The notes beneath the pieces are model-generated. The model saw nothing but the letters and a program-made list of their open reading frames with translations. It did no database searches and was not told the origin of the DNA. The position numbers were made by a program, and so were the translations under genes. A DNA stretch of 64,000 nt from Pseudanabaena sp. PCC 7367 (GTDB lineage: Bacteria; Cyanobacteriota; Cyanobacteriia; Pseudanabaenales; Pseudanabaenaceae), in the NCBI RefSeq assembly GCF_000317065.1, contig NC_019701.1:62001-126000 (forward strand), written 5' to 3'. Each line of letters begins with the position of its first letter. Position 1 is the first letter of the stretch. Below are positions 10,151 to 18,662 of the stretch, piece by piece.

Positions 10151-10444
10151 TCACCATGATTTTTTAATGCTGTTGCCATCAACGCTGCTGCCATCGGTGC
10201 CGAAGATTACGCAGCCGCTGGGTACGTTGAATTGGTCAAAGCTGTGGAACAGGTTATTACCATTAACAGTGCCGGGGCCAACTGGATTGATCTGATGGCC
10301 ATCCACTGTGGTGGCGGTAGTTCCGTCGGTTGTGACCTGTGCCTGAATCGGTGGGATAGATGGGGCTAACCAAGGAAGACCGATCGAAAGCGCACCAAAA
10401 GAAATCCCGACAACGGCAATAAGTAATTCCGCATAGCTCCACAC
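10151..10444 (-). pseudogene. Truncated TpsA/filamentous haemagglutinin N-terminal domain
   Basis: A 97-residue reading frame with a hydrophobic signal-like N-terminus (about residues 8-36). It then shows the start of the two-partner-secretion (FHA) domain: DGTTATTVDGHQINP, then NGNNLFHSFDQFNVPSG and VIFGTDGSSVDGNSI. Normal TpsA proteins continue for hundreds to thousands of residues. This one stops at an A-rich run (10151-10163) where the conserved domain should go on, which looks like a frameshift or a deletion junction. No TpsB pore gene is nearby. I therefore call a remnant rather than a working secreted protein. Confidence 0.7.
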
Positions 10445-11054
10445 ACTACAGAGATTGAAGTTAAAATAATAGATGGGCGTAATGTGTAATCGGAGGCCAT
10501 TGACTTTTACTAAAGTACCGATCGCACATCACCTTAATATCGATTATGTCTTAGCATATCCTGTCTTAGACTTCATGGCTGTGGCATCGTGTATATGGCT
10601 TGTTTGTAGGTAACTGAATATTTCATTGATTTTCATTAATTTTCATTGGAACCAACAGACCTGGATTTCCTGATACATAAGCTCTGGTTTGCGCGAAATA
10701 GCTGAGGCACAACTGTAGGCTAAAATCGGTCGATCGATTAAATTAATTGATCGATCACATTACCTTAAGCATCAGAGGCAATCAGAGGCAATCATCAAGC
10801 TAGCCCCGATCGGATCAAATAAATTAGTACCTACTGGGAACAGTAGAACAGCAACTAAGAAAACTGAATTGGGTGGCGATTGCGATCGGATTGTTCACAT
10901 TATTTCAAAATCAATAAGGTAATGTAACTTTATATCTGTGAGCCGTAGCTAGCTAGATATGCTGCTCTATGGCTGACTGGATATGATCGCCTAAAAAATG
11001 ATTAAATCGTAATTGCGGCACCAAATTGTTGAACTGGGGATTGGGAAGCAACAA
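10445..11054. other. Spacer with short TTTCATT repeats and a palindrome
   Basis: About 610 bp without a recognisable gene. It contains three spaced copies of TTTCATT near 10620-10650 and a palindromic stretch of ATCGATC/ATTAAT words around 10728-10757. The promoter of the small exported protein downstream must lie here. No terminator was recognised. Confidence 0.5.
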
Positions 11055-11513
11055 ATGAAAAAAATTGTCGAGAACTCAAAAAAGGTAGTAACGATGGCGA
11101 TCGCCCTCACCTTGATCATTGGATTGGCCGCTTTGGCTCAGGATGTTGCCCAAAATATCCAGGCAATTGGCTCTGCAGAAGTGGAAGGCACTGAGGCGAG
11201 CAATGACGAAACCGATGAAACCAGTAATCAAAATAATGCCACTACTGCCAATGATAGTGGTGTGGTTGCAACCAACCCAGACCCTAATCAACCAGAGCAG
11301 ATCGCCAGTAAGAGTGCTAGCCGGATCAGTGAGAAGGTCGATCATTTGCTACTGGTCAAACAAGATCCAGATACCTACGCGACGGCGGATCAATTGCTGC
11401 GGATTCAAGTTCAACCTGGTTGTAATGGCGAAGGGGAAGCCAGGATTGCCCCTGGTGGCAAATTAGTGTTTCGGAATGCTACCTGTGACATTATTACTCT
11501 GATTAAAAACTAA
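11055..11513 (+). CDS. Small exported protein of unknown function
   Basis: 152 residues if started at the ATG at 11055, which is preceded by GGAAG at a suitable distance; an upstream in-frame TTG at 11013 looks spurious. The N-terminus has Lys residues then a hydrophobic stretch (TMAIALTLIIGLAALAQ, about residues 13-29), consistent with a signal peptide or anchor. A low-complexity acidic Asn/Thr/Glu-rich linker follows (about 35-80). The C-terminal ~60 residues are better ordered and contain two Cys (PGCNGEG and NATCDII) that could form a disulfide after export. No family was recognised. It is convergent with glgB. Confidence 0.65.
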   Translation: MKKIVENSKKVVTMAIALTLIIGLAALAQDVAQNIQAIGSAEVEGTEASNDETDETSNQNNATTANDSGVVATNPDPNQPEQIASKSASRISEKVDHLLLVKQDPDTYATADQLLRIQVQPGCNGEGEARIAPGGKLVFRNATCDIITLIKN

Positions 11514-11617
11514 GGTGATAATAAGGTGATAATTTAGATGCCTTTGATTAAAAATGAGGTAAGTAGCTTTTGATTCAAGCACCTACCCCATACCCATAAT
11601 TAAGAGCTAAATCCTAC

Positions 11618-14023
11618 TTAACCCAGAATTGGCGGATGTAGTTGATCTTGTGCTTTCTGTTTTTGTTCCTCTTGTTCCTGCAACAATCGCTTCGATCGCT
11701 CCTGTTCCTGGTGGTAGCGTTCTTCTTCTAAGCGTTCTTGTTCTCTTTTGGCATTGTTCTTTTCGATCGATTCTTGATCCAGCTTCAACACCAGCGTGGA
11801 CAAAGGTGGCAAACATAGATCAATGGAATACCTTTGGCTGTGCATGGCAATTTCATCGGTAGGTTTACCACCATAATTACCAGCGCCGCTACCCCAATAA
11901 TCAGCGGCATCACTGTTGAGCAACTCTTGATAAAAACCAGGTTCAGGCACACCGATCCGATAGCTGCCATGGAGCACCGGCGTGAAATTACACACCACCA
12001 CCACAAACTCGCCATCTTTGCCCTTACGAATAAAGGAAATCACCGAGTTCTTGTTGTCATTACATTCCATCCACTCGAACCCTTCATAGGAAAAGTCGAT
12101 CGTATGCAGAGCGCTTTCTTGCTTGAGTAAACGATGTAGATCGCGGATTAGATTAGCCATGCCAATGTGCTTGTCATGCTGGAGCAGCCACCATTCCAGA
12201 TCGCCCCACACATTCCACTCACTCCATTGGGCAAATTCCATCCCCATAAACAGGCTCTTCTTACCGGGGTGAGTGAACATATAACCATAGAGACAGCGCA
12301 AATTAGCTAGTTTTTGCCAGATATCACCGGGCATTTTACCCGGCATCGCGCTTTTTTCATGGACAATCTCATCGTGGGAAAGAGCAAGGACGAAGTTCTC
12401 ATTAAAGGCATACATCAAACTAAAGGTAACGTTAGTCTGATGGAACTGTCGGAACCAGGGGTCCATCTCGAAATAATCGAGCATGTCATGCATCCAACCC
12501 ATATTCCATTTCAGGTTGAAGCCCAGACCACCCATATAGGTAGGCGCAGTCACCATTGGCCAGGCGGTTGATTCTTCGGCGATCGATAAGATGCCAGGAT
12601 AGTAGCTATATAAAATGCCATGCAGGTGCTTGAGGAACTCTACACCAGCGATATATTCGCAGCCGCCATATTCATTGGGCACCCATTCGCCAGGTTCACG
12701 GCAGTAGTTGCGATAGATGATCGAGGCCACCGCATCTACGCGAATGCCATCAATGTGATATTTGTCGAACCAGAACAAGGCATTGGCGATCAAAAAGTTC
12801 TTTACTTCATTCCGTTCATAGTTAAACGCATAAGTGCCCCAGCCTTTGTGTTCACCGATCCGATCGTCAGCGGGATTATATAAATGCGTGCCGTCAAACA
12901 ACGCCAAGCCATGCCCATCTTTGGGGAAATGTCCCGGCACCCAGTCCACAATCACGCCAATGCCATTTTCGTGGCACTTATCCACAAAATACATAAAGTC
13001 CTGGGGCGTGCCATAGCGCGAAGTAGCCGCATAGAAGCCAATCACCTGATAGCCCCACGATCCATCAAAGGGGTGTTCGGCCACTGGCAATAGTTCCAGG
13101 TGGGTAAAACCCAAATCTTTGACATAGGGAATTAATTTATCGGCCAGTTCCCGGTAGGTCAGAAATCTAGCTCCTGGTTTCATATCCGCCGCATGAACTA
13201 CGGGATAGCCATCAGCGGGTAGTTCTTCCGCATTGCCATGCATCCAGGACCCAATATGCATTTCATAGATCGAAATGGGTTTTACAAGGGGATCGCTATT
13301 GCGCCGCTCGTCCATCCAATTGCGATCTTGCCATTCATATTTTTCTAGATCGGCTACGATCGAGGCGGTTTTGGGACGAATCTCTTGCTGATAACCGTGG
13401 GGGTCAGTTTTTTCGTAGAGATGTCCTTCCGAGTTCTTGACTTCAAATTTATACTTAGCCCCCTCACCTAGATCGGGAATAAAAATTTCCCACACGCCAG
13501 GATCGCCCTTGCGCATCTGGTGGGCGCGGCCATCCCAGTAATTAAACTCGCCAATCACCGAAACGTTGCGAGCATTGGGAGCCCAGACCGCAAAGTAGAC
13601 CCCCTTAATGCCATCAATTTCCATGATGTGCGCGCCAAGTTTCTCATAGATTTTGTAGTGGTTTCCTTCCGCAAACAAATGGCGATCGAATTCCGTTAAA
13701 ACCTCAACGCCAAAGCTGTAGGGGTCATAGAGCAGCCGATCTTTGCCATGTTCATGGGCTTTGAATTGATATCTAAATAATTCTGGCTCTGGGATTACAC
13801 ATTCAAAAAAGTTGGGATGATGCACTGAATGCATGGCATACTCTTTCCCCGGCCGTACTGGATCAACCAATGTCACCATTTCGGCATGGGGCAAATATGC
13901 TCTGATCGCCCAAACTGACTTACCATCCTGCTCAACTTGATGGGGTCCCAAAACATAGTAGGGGTCTTGGTGCAAATTCCAGATCAGAAGATCGATTTGA
14001 TCGCTTGAAATAGTTGGATTCAT
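11618..14023 (-). CDS. glgB: 1,4-alpha-glucan branching enzyme (GH13)
   Basis: Introduces alpha-1,6 branches into glycogen. The order of parts is a CBM48-type N-terminal domain (YYVLGPHQ...), a second beta-domain with VWAPNARNVSVIGEFN, and a GH13 barrel. The catalytic Asp is in GIRVDAVASIIY, the Glu in SIAEEST, and the transition-state stabiliser Asp in LSHDEIVHEK. The C-terminal domain ends at about residue 755. About 45 further residues form a charged, Glu/Gln/Arg-rich helix that may be a coiled coil and is not part of the enzyme family. The total is 801 residues. The pathway partner glgX is in the same window at 45.8 kb. The ATG at 14021-14023 gives the family N-terminus. Confidence 0.97.
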   Translation of the reverse strand: MNPTISSDQIDLLIWNLHQDPYYVLGPHQVEQDGKSVWAIRAYLPHAEMVTLVDPVRPGKEYAMHSVHHPNFFECVIPEPELFRYQFKAHEHGKDRLLYDPYSFGVEVLTEFDRHLFAEGNHYKIYEKLGAHIMEIDGIKGVYFAVWAPNARNVSVIGEFNYWDGRAHQMRKGDPGVWEIFIPDLGEGAKYKFEVKNSEGHLYEKTDPHGYQQEIRPKTASIVADLEKYEWQDRNWMDERRNSDPLVKPISIYEMHIGSWMHGNAEELPADGYPVVHAADMKPGARFLTYRELADKLIPYVKDLGFTHLELLPVAEHPFDGSWGYQVIGFYAATSRYGTPQDFMYFVDKCHENGIGVIVDWVPGHFPKDGHGLALFDGTHLYNPADDRIGEHKGWGTYAFNYERNEVKNFLIANALFWFDKYHIDGIRVDAVASIIYRNYCREPGEWVPNEYGGCEYIAGVEFLKHLHGILYSYYPGILSIAEESTAWPMVTAPTYMGGLGFNLKWNMGWMHDMLDYFEMDPWFRQFHQTNVTFSLMYAFNENFVLALSHDEIVHEKSAMPGKMPGDIWQKLANLRCLYGYMFTHPGKKSLFMGMEFAQWSEWNVWGDLEWWLLQHDKHIGMANLIRDLHRLLKQESALHTIDFSYEGFEWMECNDNKNSVISFIRKGKDGEFVVVVCNFTPVLHGSYRIGVPEPGFYQELLNSDAADYWGSGAGNYGGKPTDEIAMHSQRYSIDLCLPPLSTLVLKLDQESIEKNNAKREQERLEEERYHQEQERSKRLLQEQEEQKQKAQDQLHPPILG

Positions 14024-14396
14024 ATAATTTTGCCGCTCGGTAAATCACCCAATTGAGAAACTGCCAGATCCTATATATTTACCTTTAATCAAGCCTGGAT
14101 TGTGGAATTGTTGATCCTGACAATCAAGGCAATGAGTTTAAATGTTTAGTATTAAATATATTAAGTATAGTCTTTGTATTTTTTTGACCAACCTGGATTT
14201 ATATTCTAAGTCTAGATTTAAGCCCGAAGGAGTAGATTTGATCGCCCTGGCTGAATATTTAGTGCTTAATATTTAGTTTGGCATTAATGGGTGCGTCTAG
14301 GCTAGTTTCGGGCAAATTAATCTGACTGCAAGGCTCTAAACTGAACCATGCAGCAAGGTTGATTGATGGCGATCGACTCAGGCCAGTATTCAGCGA
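14024..14396. other. Spacer upstream of glgB
   Basis: 373 bp containing the glgB promoter region and the 3' flank of the DUF4214 gene. An imperfect GATTGT...ACAATC inverted repeat lies near 14098-14126. AT-rich AATATTTAG repeats lie near 14255-14280. No gene is seen. Confidence 0.45.
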
Positions 14397-15095
14397 CTAA
14401 TAACGATTGCCATATCTACCGCGATTGCGGGCTTCTGGGCTGTTGGCAATGTCATAGCGGATCTGTTCCAGGGATTTACCACGGGCGAGGAGATCCTGGT
14501 AAGTCTTTAGGCCACCATGATCGGCATTGCGACCCAGGACTTGCCGATAGATTTCGTGCAGGTTACGGGTGGATTCTTCAGAATAAGCGAGCTGGCGGCG
14601 GAGCCAGTAATTATCGCGGCCGCGCTGTAGTTCGTAGGTATAGGTGTTGTAACCATTTCGATCGGGGTTACGACCTAGCACATCGACGTAGGCGCGCCGG
14701 ATCTGGTTTTCATAATAGCCATTGTTGTAGCGATTATCATACCGACGATTGTTATGGCGGTTATCGTCATATCTATTGTCATAGCGACGATTATCGTAGC
14801 GATCATCATAGCGATCCCGATCGCGGCGGTTGTTATGGCGGTTATAGCGATCGTACCGATCGGATCTACGTTCATACCTGTTGTCATAACGCCGATCGTT
14901 ACGTCTGTCATTGCGGCGATCGTTACGATTGTTGCGAGGGTTGATGTCTTCGCAACGCATGACACCATTGTGCCAATTACAGCGGGTTTGCGCTTCTGCT
15001 GCGGGGGCACTGAATAAAGTGGACAGGCTGAGCAGGGCAGCGATCGCCAGGACGCTGGGTTTAAGGAGTTGGGTTGATTTATTAGGGCTATACAT
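14397..15095 (-). CDS. Exported DUF4214 protein with Arg/Asn/Asp/Tyr-rich tract
   Basis: 232 residues. A signal peptide is clear (hydrophobic about 12-30, with SAPAAEAQ before the predicted cut). A short conserved-looking segment with two Cys (CNWHNGVMRCEDI) follows. About 75 residues then consist almost only of Arg, Asn, Asp and Tyr in RRYDNRY-like units (about 55-130). The last ~95 residues match DUF4214: IRRAYVDVLGRNPD and IYRQVLGRNADHGGL are the two helical repeats. DUF4214 occurs in secreted and S-layer-associated proteins and resembles phycobilisome-linker folds; no enzymatic role is known. The Arg/Tyr tract could bind polysaccharide or nucleic acid (inference). Open frames on the opposite strand are antisense artefacts of this repeat. 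Confidence 0.8.
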   Translation of the reverse strand: MYSPNKSTQLLKPSVLAIAALLSLSTLFSAPAAEAQTRCNWHNGVMRCEDINPRNNRNDRRNDRRNDRRYDNRYERRSDRYDRYNRHNNRRDRDRYDDRYDNRRYDNRYDDNRHNNRRYDNRYNNGYYENQIRRAYVDVLGRNPDRNGYNTYTYELQRGRDNYWLRRQLAYSEESTRNLHEIYRQVLGRNADHGGLKTYQDLLARGKSLEQIRYDIANSPEARNRGRYGNRY

Positions 15096-15472
15096 GATCC
15101 TGAATCTAACGCAATTTTTTGCAAGGCATACATTGATTCGGGGACAGCTTGGGGTGATGCTAGGTTAATTGTCGATCGCGCTGGGTGTTTTGTTCCCGAT
15201 CGCGCAAAATTCGATCGCAGGTGAGGGTTTGTTTAATCGAAGTCTAATTAATTGATCTGAAATCGATCTGAGTCAGTGGTAATTGTCTTGCTATGTCTAT
15301 ATTATCCAATATTTGCGCTGGCGATGTTTACGCCCAGTTGGCTGATCCGATCGAGTAGTTGATCGCGGGACTGGTAGTGTTGGGGAGCAATCGGGTAATA
15401 GCCAAAGATATTTCCCCTAATCTTGGCGGTATACTAGGAAACATAACCATTAATAGTATCGGGCAGGGCGAT
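15096..15472. other. Spacer between DUF4214 gene and small unknown gene
   Basis: 377 bp divergent spacer holding both promoters. It contains several CGATCG words but no recognised operator or RNA. The frame upstream of 15473 can be extended to a TTG at 15359, but I do not regard that part as coding. Confidence 0.45.
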
Positions 15473-15895
15473 ATGACGGACAATCGCAGACAGAGTAACC
15501 AGCGCATCAGCGTCGGCCGTGATTTCAACGTTACAGCAGACAATGGATCGAACGTAGCGATCGGTGACATCAGTGGTCAGGTACAGCAATCGATCCGACA
15601 AGTCCCCGACAAGATCAACGATCACGACATTGGCTTAAAAAATATTTTGCTCAGCCTGGAAAACGCGATCAAAAATGAGGCCAAGCTCCCCGATCCCCAG
15701 AAAGTAATCGCCCTGGAGCAAGTCAATACGATCGCCAAAGCCTGCCAGAACCCAAAAGATAATGCCCTCAAGCAAGCTGCCCAAACCGCCACTTTTACGC
15801 TGAATGGGATCGCCCAGATGCTCCCCACCGCCACCAAGATCGTCGAAGGGATCGGCAAGCTCACCAAGGCTCTGGCTAAAATTTTAATTTTCTAA
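15473..15895 (+). CDS. Small protein of unknown function
   Basis: 140 residues from the ATG at 15473, which follows a GGGCAGGG-type purine run. The N-terminal part reads as a short beta-repeat, ISVGRDFNVTADNGSNVAIGDISG. Similar GRDFN...IGDISG motifs appear, from memory, in cyanobacterial proteins near STAND/pentapeptide genes; I cannot confirm this here. The rest is predicted helical, with a conserved-looking middle (ALEQVNTIAKACQNP) and a hydrophobic C-terminal helix. The gene converges on the pentapeptide-repeat gene with only 16 bp between stop codons, so their transcripts may overlap. Function unknown. Confidence 0.6.
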   Translation: MTDNRRQSNQRISVGRDFNVTADNGSNVAIGDISGQVQQSIRQVPDKINDHDIGLKNILLSLENAIKNEAKLPDPQKVIALEQVNTIAKACQNPKDNALKQAAQTATFTLNGIAQMLPTATKIVEGIGKLTKALAKILIF

Positions 15896-15911
15896 AGTTA
15901 TCAAAATAGTC

Positions 15912-17171
15912 TTAAAAATCAAACTGCTCGATCTCCACCTTGCTGCGTTGGAGCACTTGGCGATCGCACGATTGATATTGATCATACTGTTGCCAATGCT
16001 GAATCCCAGAAGGAGCATAATCATCAAACCTTGCGATCTCGATCGTCAGGCCGATCGCCCCGTTCCGGCTAGCCTGCTCTAAGATCACCTCTTCCAGATT
16101 GGCATAACTCAAATCAGCCTCATCCAGATTTGCACCCCGCAAATAGGCATAACTAAGATCCGCCTCGATCAGGTTCGCGCCCCGTAAATTGGCCTCTTCG
16201 AGATTGCTAAGTGAAAGCAACGACCTTTGCAGATCCGCCCCCACCAGGATCGCGCCGCGCAAATCACACAACCGCAGATCGGCATTAGCACATTTTGCCG
16301 CCGTCAGATCTGCTTCATGCAACCAGCACCGACTCAAATCCGCCTTAGCTAGATTTGTTTCCCCCAATTGGGTTTGTCGTAAATCTGACCAGCTCAAATC
16401 CGCTGCGATCAGGTGCGATCGGCGTAAATCTGCACCCCGCAAATTGGCCTTACTCATTTTCACAAATCGCAAGTTTGCCCCCTCTAATTGGGCATTGCAT
16501 AACCTGGCTCCGGTTAGATCTGCACCCCGTAAATTCGCACCCTGCAAATTAGCATTACTCAAATCCACCAGGCTCAAATCCGCCTCTTCCAGGTTGGCAT
16601 TGCTCAGATCTGCCTCGTTTAAATCACTGGCACTGAGATTAACTCGCTGTAAATTTGCTCCCGCCAAATCAGCCATGCTGATCACTGCGCCTTGCAGATT
16701 GGCCTTGTCTAAGTTTGCCCTACTCAGGTTAGTAGCGATTAAGCGCGATCGACTTAAGTCTGCTTGCTTCAGGTTCGCACCCTGTAAATTGGCCAGACTT
16801 AGATCCGTTGCCGTCAGATTAGCCTGTTGCAAATTAGCCTGATTTAATTGTGCTGCAACCAAACTAGCCGTGGTCAGGTTTGCCCCCTGTAAATTGGCTC
16901 CCTGCAAATTGGCATGACTGAGATCGGCTCCAGCCAGATCTTGCGATCGCTGCGGCACATGGGCCAACTCCAGACAAATCTTACTCAGGTCTGCACCAAA
17001 TAGCTTGGCATTAGTTAGATCTGTATCGATCGCTTGGGCACAGGTTAATTTAGCCCAGGCTAGATTGATCCCCGGCAACTGCGCAGTGTTGAGATTTGCT
17101 TCACTCAAATAAACGCCGTTAAAATCACGGTGTCCATGCTGATATTGGGCGATCAGATCACTAGCCTTCAT
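15912..17171 (-). CDS. Pentapeptide-repeat protein
   Basis: 419 residues built almost entirely of A(D/N)LXX pentapeptide repeats (from about residue 20 to 360), expected to fold as a right-handed quadrilateral beta-helix. The N-terminus (MKASDLIAQYQHGHRDFNGVYL) is typical of cyanobacterial members. The C-terminal ~60 residues leave the repeat and end in a charged region (EIARFDDYAPSG...). Long open frames on the + strand within this gene come from the regular codon pattern and are not genes. The role is unknown; family members include DNA mimics and binding scaffolds. Convergent with the small gene at 15473. Confidence 0.9.
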   Translation of the reverse strand: MKASDLIAQYQHGHRDFNGVYLSEANLNTAQLPGINLAWAKLTCAQAIDTDLTNAKLFGADLSKICLELAHVPQRSQDLAGADLSHANLQGANLQGANLTTASLVAAQLNQANLQQANLTATDLSLANLQGANLKQADLSRSRLIATNLSRANLDKANLQGAVISMADLAGANLQRVNLSASDLNEADLSNANLEEADLSLVDLSNANLQGANLRGADLTGARLCNAQLEGANLRFVKMSKANLRGADLRRSHLIAADLSWSDLRQTQLGETNLAKADLSRCWLHEADLTAAKCANADLRLCDLRGAILVGADLQRSLLSLSNLEEANLRGANLIEADLSYAYLRGANLDEADLSYANLEEVILEQASRNGAIGLTIEIARFDDYAPSGIQHWQQYDQYQSCDRQVLQRSKVEIEQFDF

Positions 17172-17770
17172 TGATGGATTAGTACATTTTTAGTACGTTT
17201 TTTATATTAAAGATCGGCAACTCGAACTCGGTGGGGAATAATAATTAAGCCCTAGATGTCTGGATACCTAAATATCTAAACTGCAATATCTAAACTGCAA
17301 ACCGATCAATTTACCTGTGTAGATCCTTGATGCAAACAAGCCCCCAGCCTGCAATCTTTTGGTCAAATGGGCATAATCATGCAGAAGCTTCGATCCGATC
17401 GAACCGGTTAGCTCTTTATAGATGCTTAATCTTTAGATACTTAACTTACTTGAGACACAGTGAATTAAGCAAATAGCTTCTGACATTCTGACAATCTCTA
17501 GACAATGATGACTGTGGGGATCGCAATTTGGTTCTCTGGAAACCATTTGGCATCTAGATTAAGATACTTAGCTAGCAGCAGGCAACGCATCTAAGTAATA
17601 TGTCCTCATCCTAGCTAGGCAAAGACGATCGCAAATGAGCTATATACATACAGTTAGCTACAATTGTTCCCATTCTGTCTGGATAGATCACATTTTGCAA
17701 CTAAAAATATTGATCGCCTCGAATATATAATGTGGGGAATGAAAAAAAAATCTGTATATCAATCCCTACG
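17172..17770. other. Spacer upstream of pentapeptide gene
   Basis: About 600 bp AT-rich region with no credible gene. It has several near-duplicate words (ATATCTAAACTGCAA twice near 17272-17300). The right part borders the decayed transposase; the end of that element was not identified. Confidence 0.45.
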
Positions 17771-18387
17771 TCACCAGTTGTGGGGAGTATTTTGCGAATT
17801 TGTTGGAAGTAGGTTTAAAACTAACATAAAAGGGAACCAAAGCTGAGTAGCTAATAAAGCTGCTTCGCCCCAATCGGGTAAATTTAGAGTGTTTTCGCTG
17901 GAGAGATAAGCCCAATGAGCGAGCAGATAGGCAATAGATGACAGTAGCAGCCAACGGTAGATACGCAGGACGGCACACGCCACTTCCCTATCACCAGATA
18001 CATCACCACCACATGCAGAGCATATTTCTTGTTGTAGAAGCGCACCAAGCCATCAAGGGCTTTAAACTTGCCTGCTTGTTCCAAGCAACTCAAATCAATA
18101 ATCACTTGCAGCACTGGTCTACAACCCAGCATCTTAGATGAGAGAATTTGCTCTATTAACACTTTGCGCGTTGCTGATAACACGCCCCGGGTTGACCAAC
18201 CATATTTATTGAAAAAACGGCTCACGGCGCTGCCTGATTTTATTAGATTGTGCTCTGGCACTGGTTTACCTTATGCTTCTAAAAACATTGATACCACTAC
18301 TTTTAAGCGCATTTGCTGATCCTTGCTCGGCATCAACTTGATCAGGGTATAAACTAATCCTTGGGCATGGGTAAGTATGGTTTCCAT
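17771..18387 (-). pseudogene. Decayed DDE transposase (IS4-superfamily-like)
   Basis: Transposase remnant read on the minus strand. An ATG at 18385-18387 starts an N-terminal part (METILTHAQGLVYTLIKLM...) that hits an in-frame TAA after 38 codons. It then resumes in the same frame down to about 17990 with RPVLQVIIDLSCLEQAGKF and LHVVVMYLVIGKWR. After GKWR the homology jumps, in another frame, to a typical C-terminus IYRWLLLSSIAYLLAHWAYL and LPDWGEAALLA, ending at 17771. The central DDE core is therefore missing (internal deletion) and there is at least one stop and one frameshift. I found no convincing terminal inverted repeats. The subfamily name is uncertain. Confidence 0.75.
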
Positions 18388-18662
18388 TGCTTACTTTATT
18401 TCTTTTTTCTATACCCTTTTCTCATATTTAATAATCTTGGTGCAAGATCTCAGATCTGCCGTAATTGCATATTTGCTGTAAACCGATCAATAGATTGAAC
18501 TAGGATATATAGCTGTATAGCTAGCTCTATCAGATATCAGATATAGGTTATGGCGAGAACTATGCTGATCCTGACCGTCTGGGAATTGGCAAGAACTGAT
18601 TAAGTCCTAGTCATCTCAGCGCTGGCAATCAAATTTCAAATCCAACATTTTATAGAGTCACC

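Noticed and set aside
14363-15133. Long open frames on both strands overlapping the DUF4214 gene (+ strand 14363-14944 and others)
   Set aside because: They arise from the repetitive Arg/Asn/Asp/Tyr codons; products are Cys/His/Asp- or Ile-rich and resemble nothing, while the minus-strand frame has a signal peptide and a domain.
16189-16842. 217-codon + strand frame inside the pentapeptide-repeat gene
   Set aside because: Antisense shadow of the 15-nt periodic repeat; composition is unnatural (Ser/Ala/Arg/Leu periodic).
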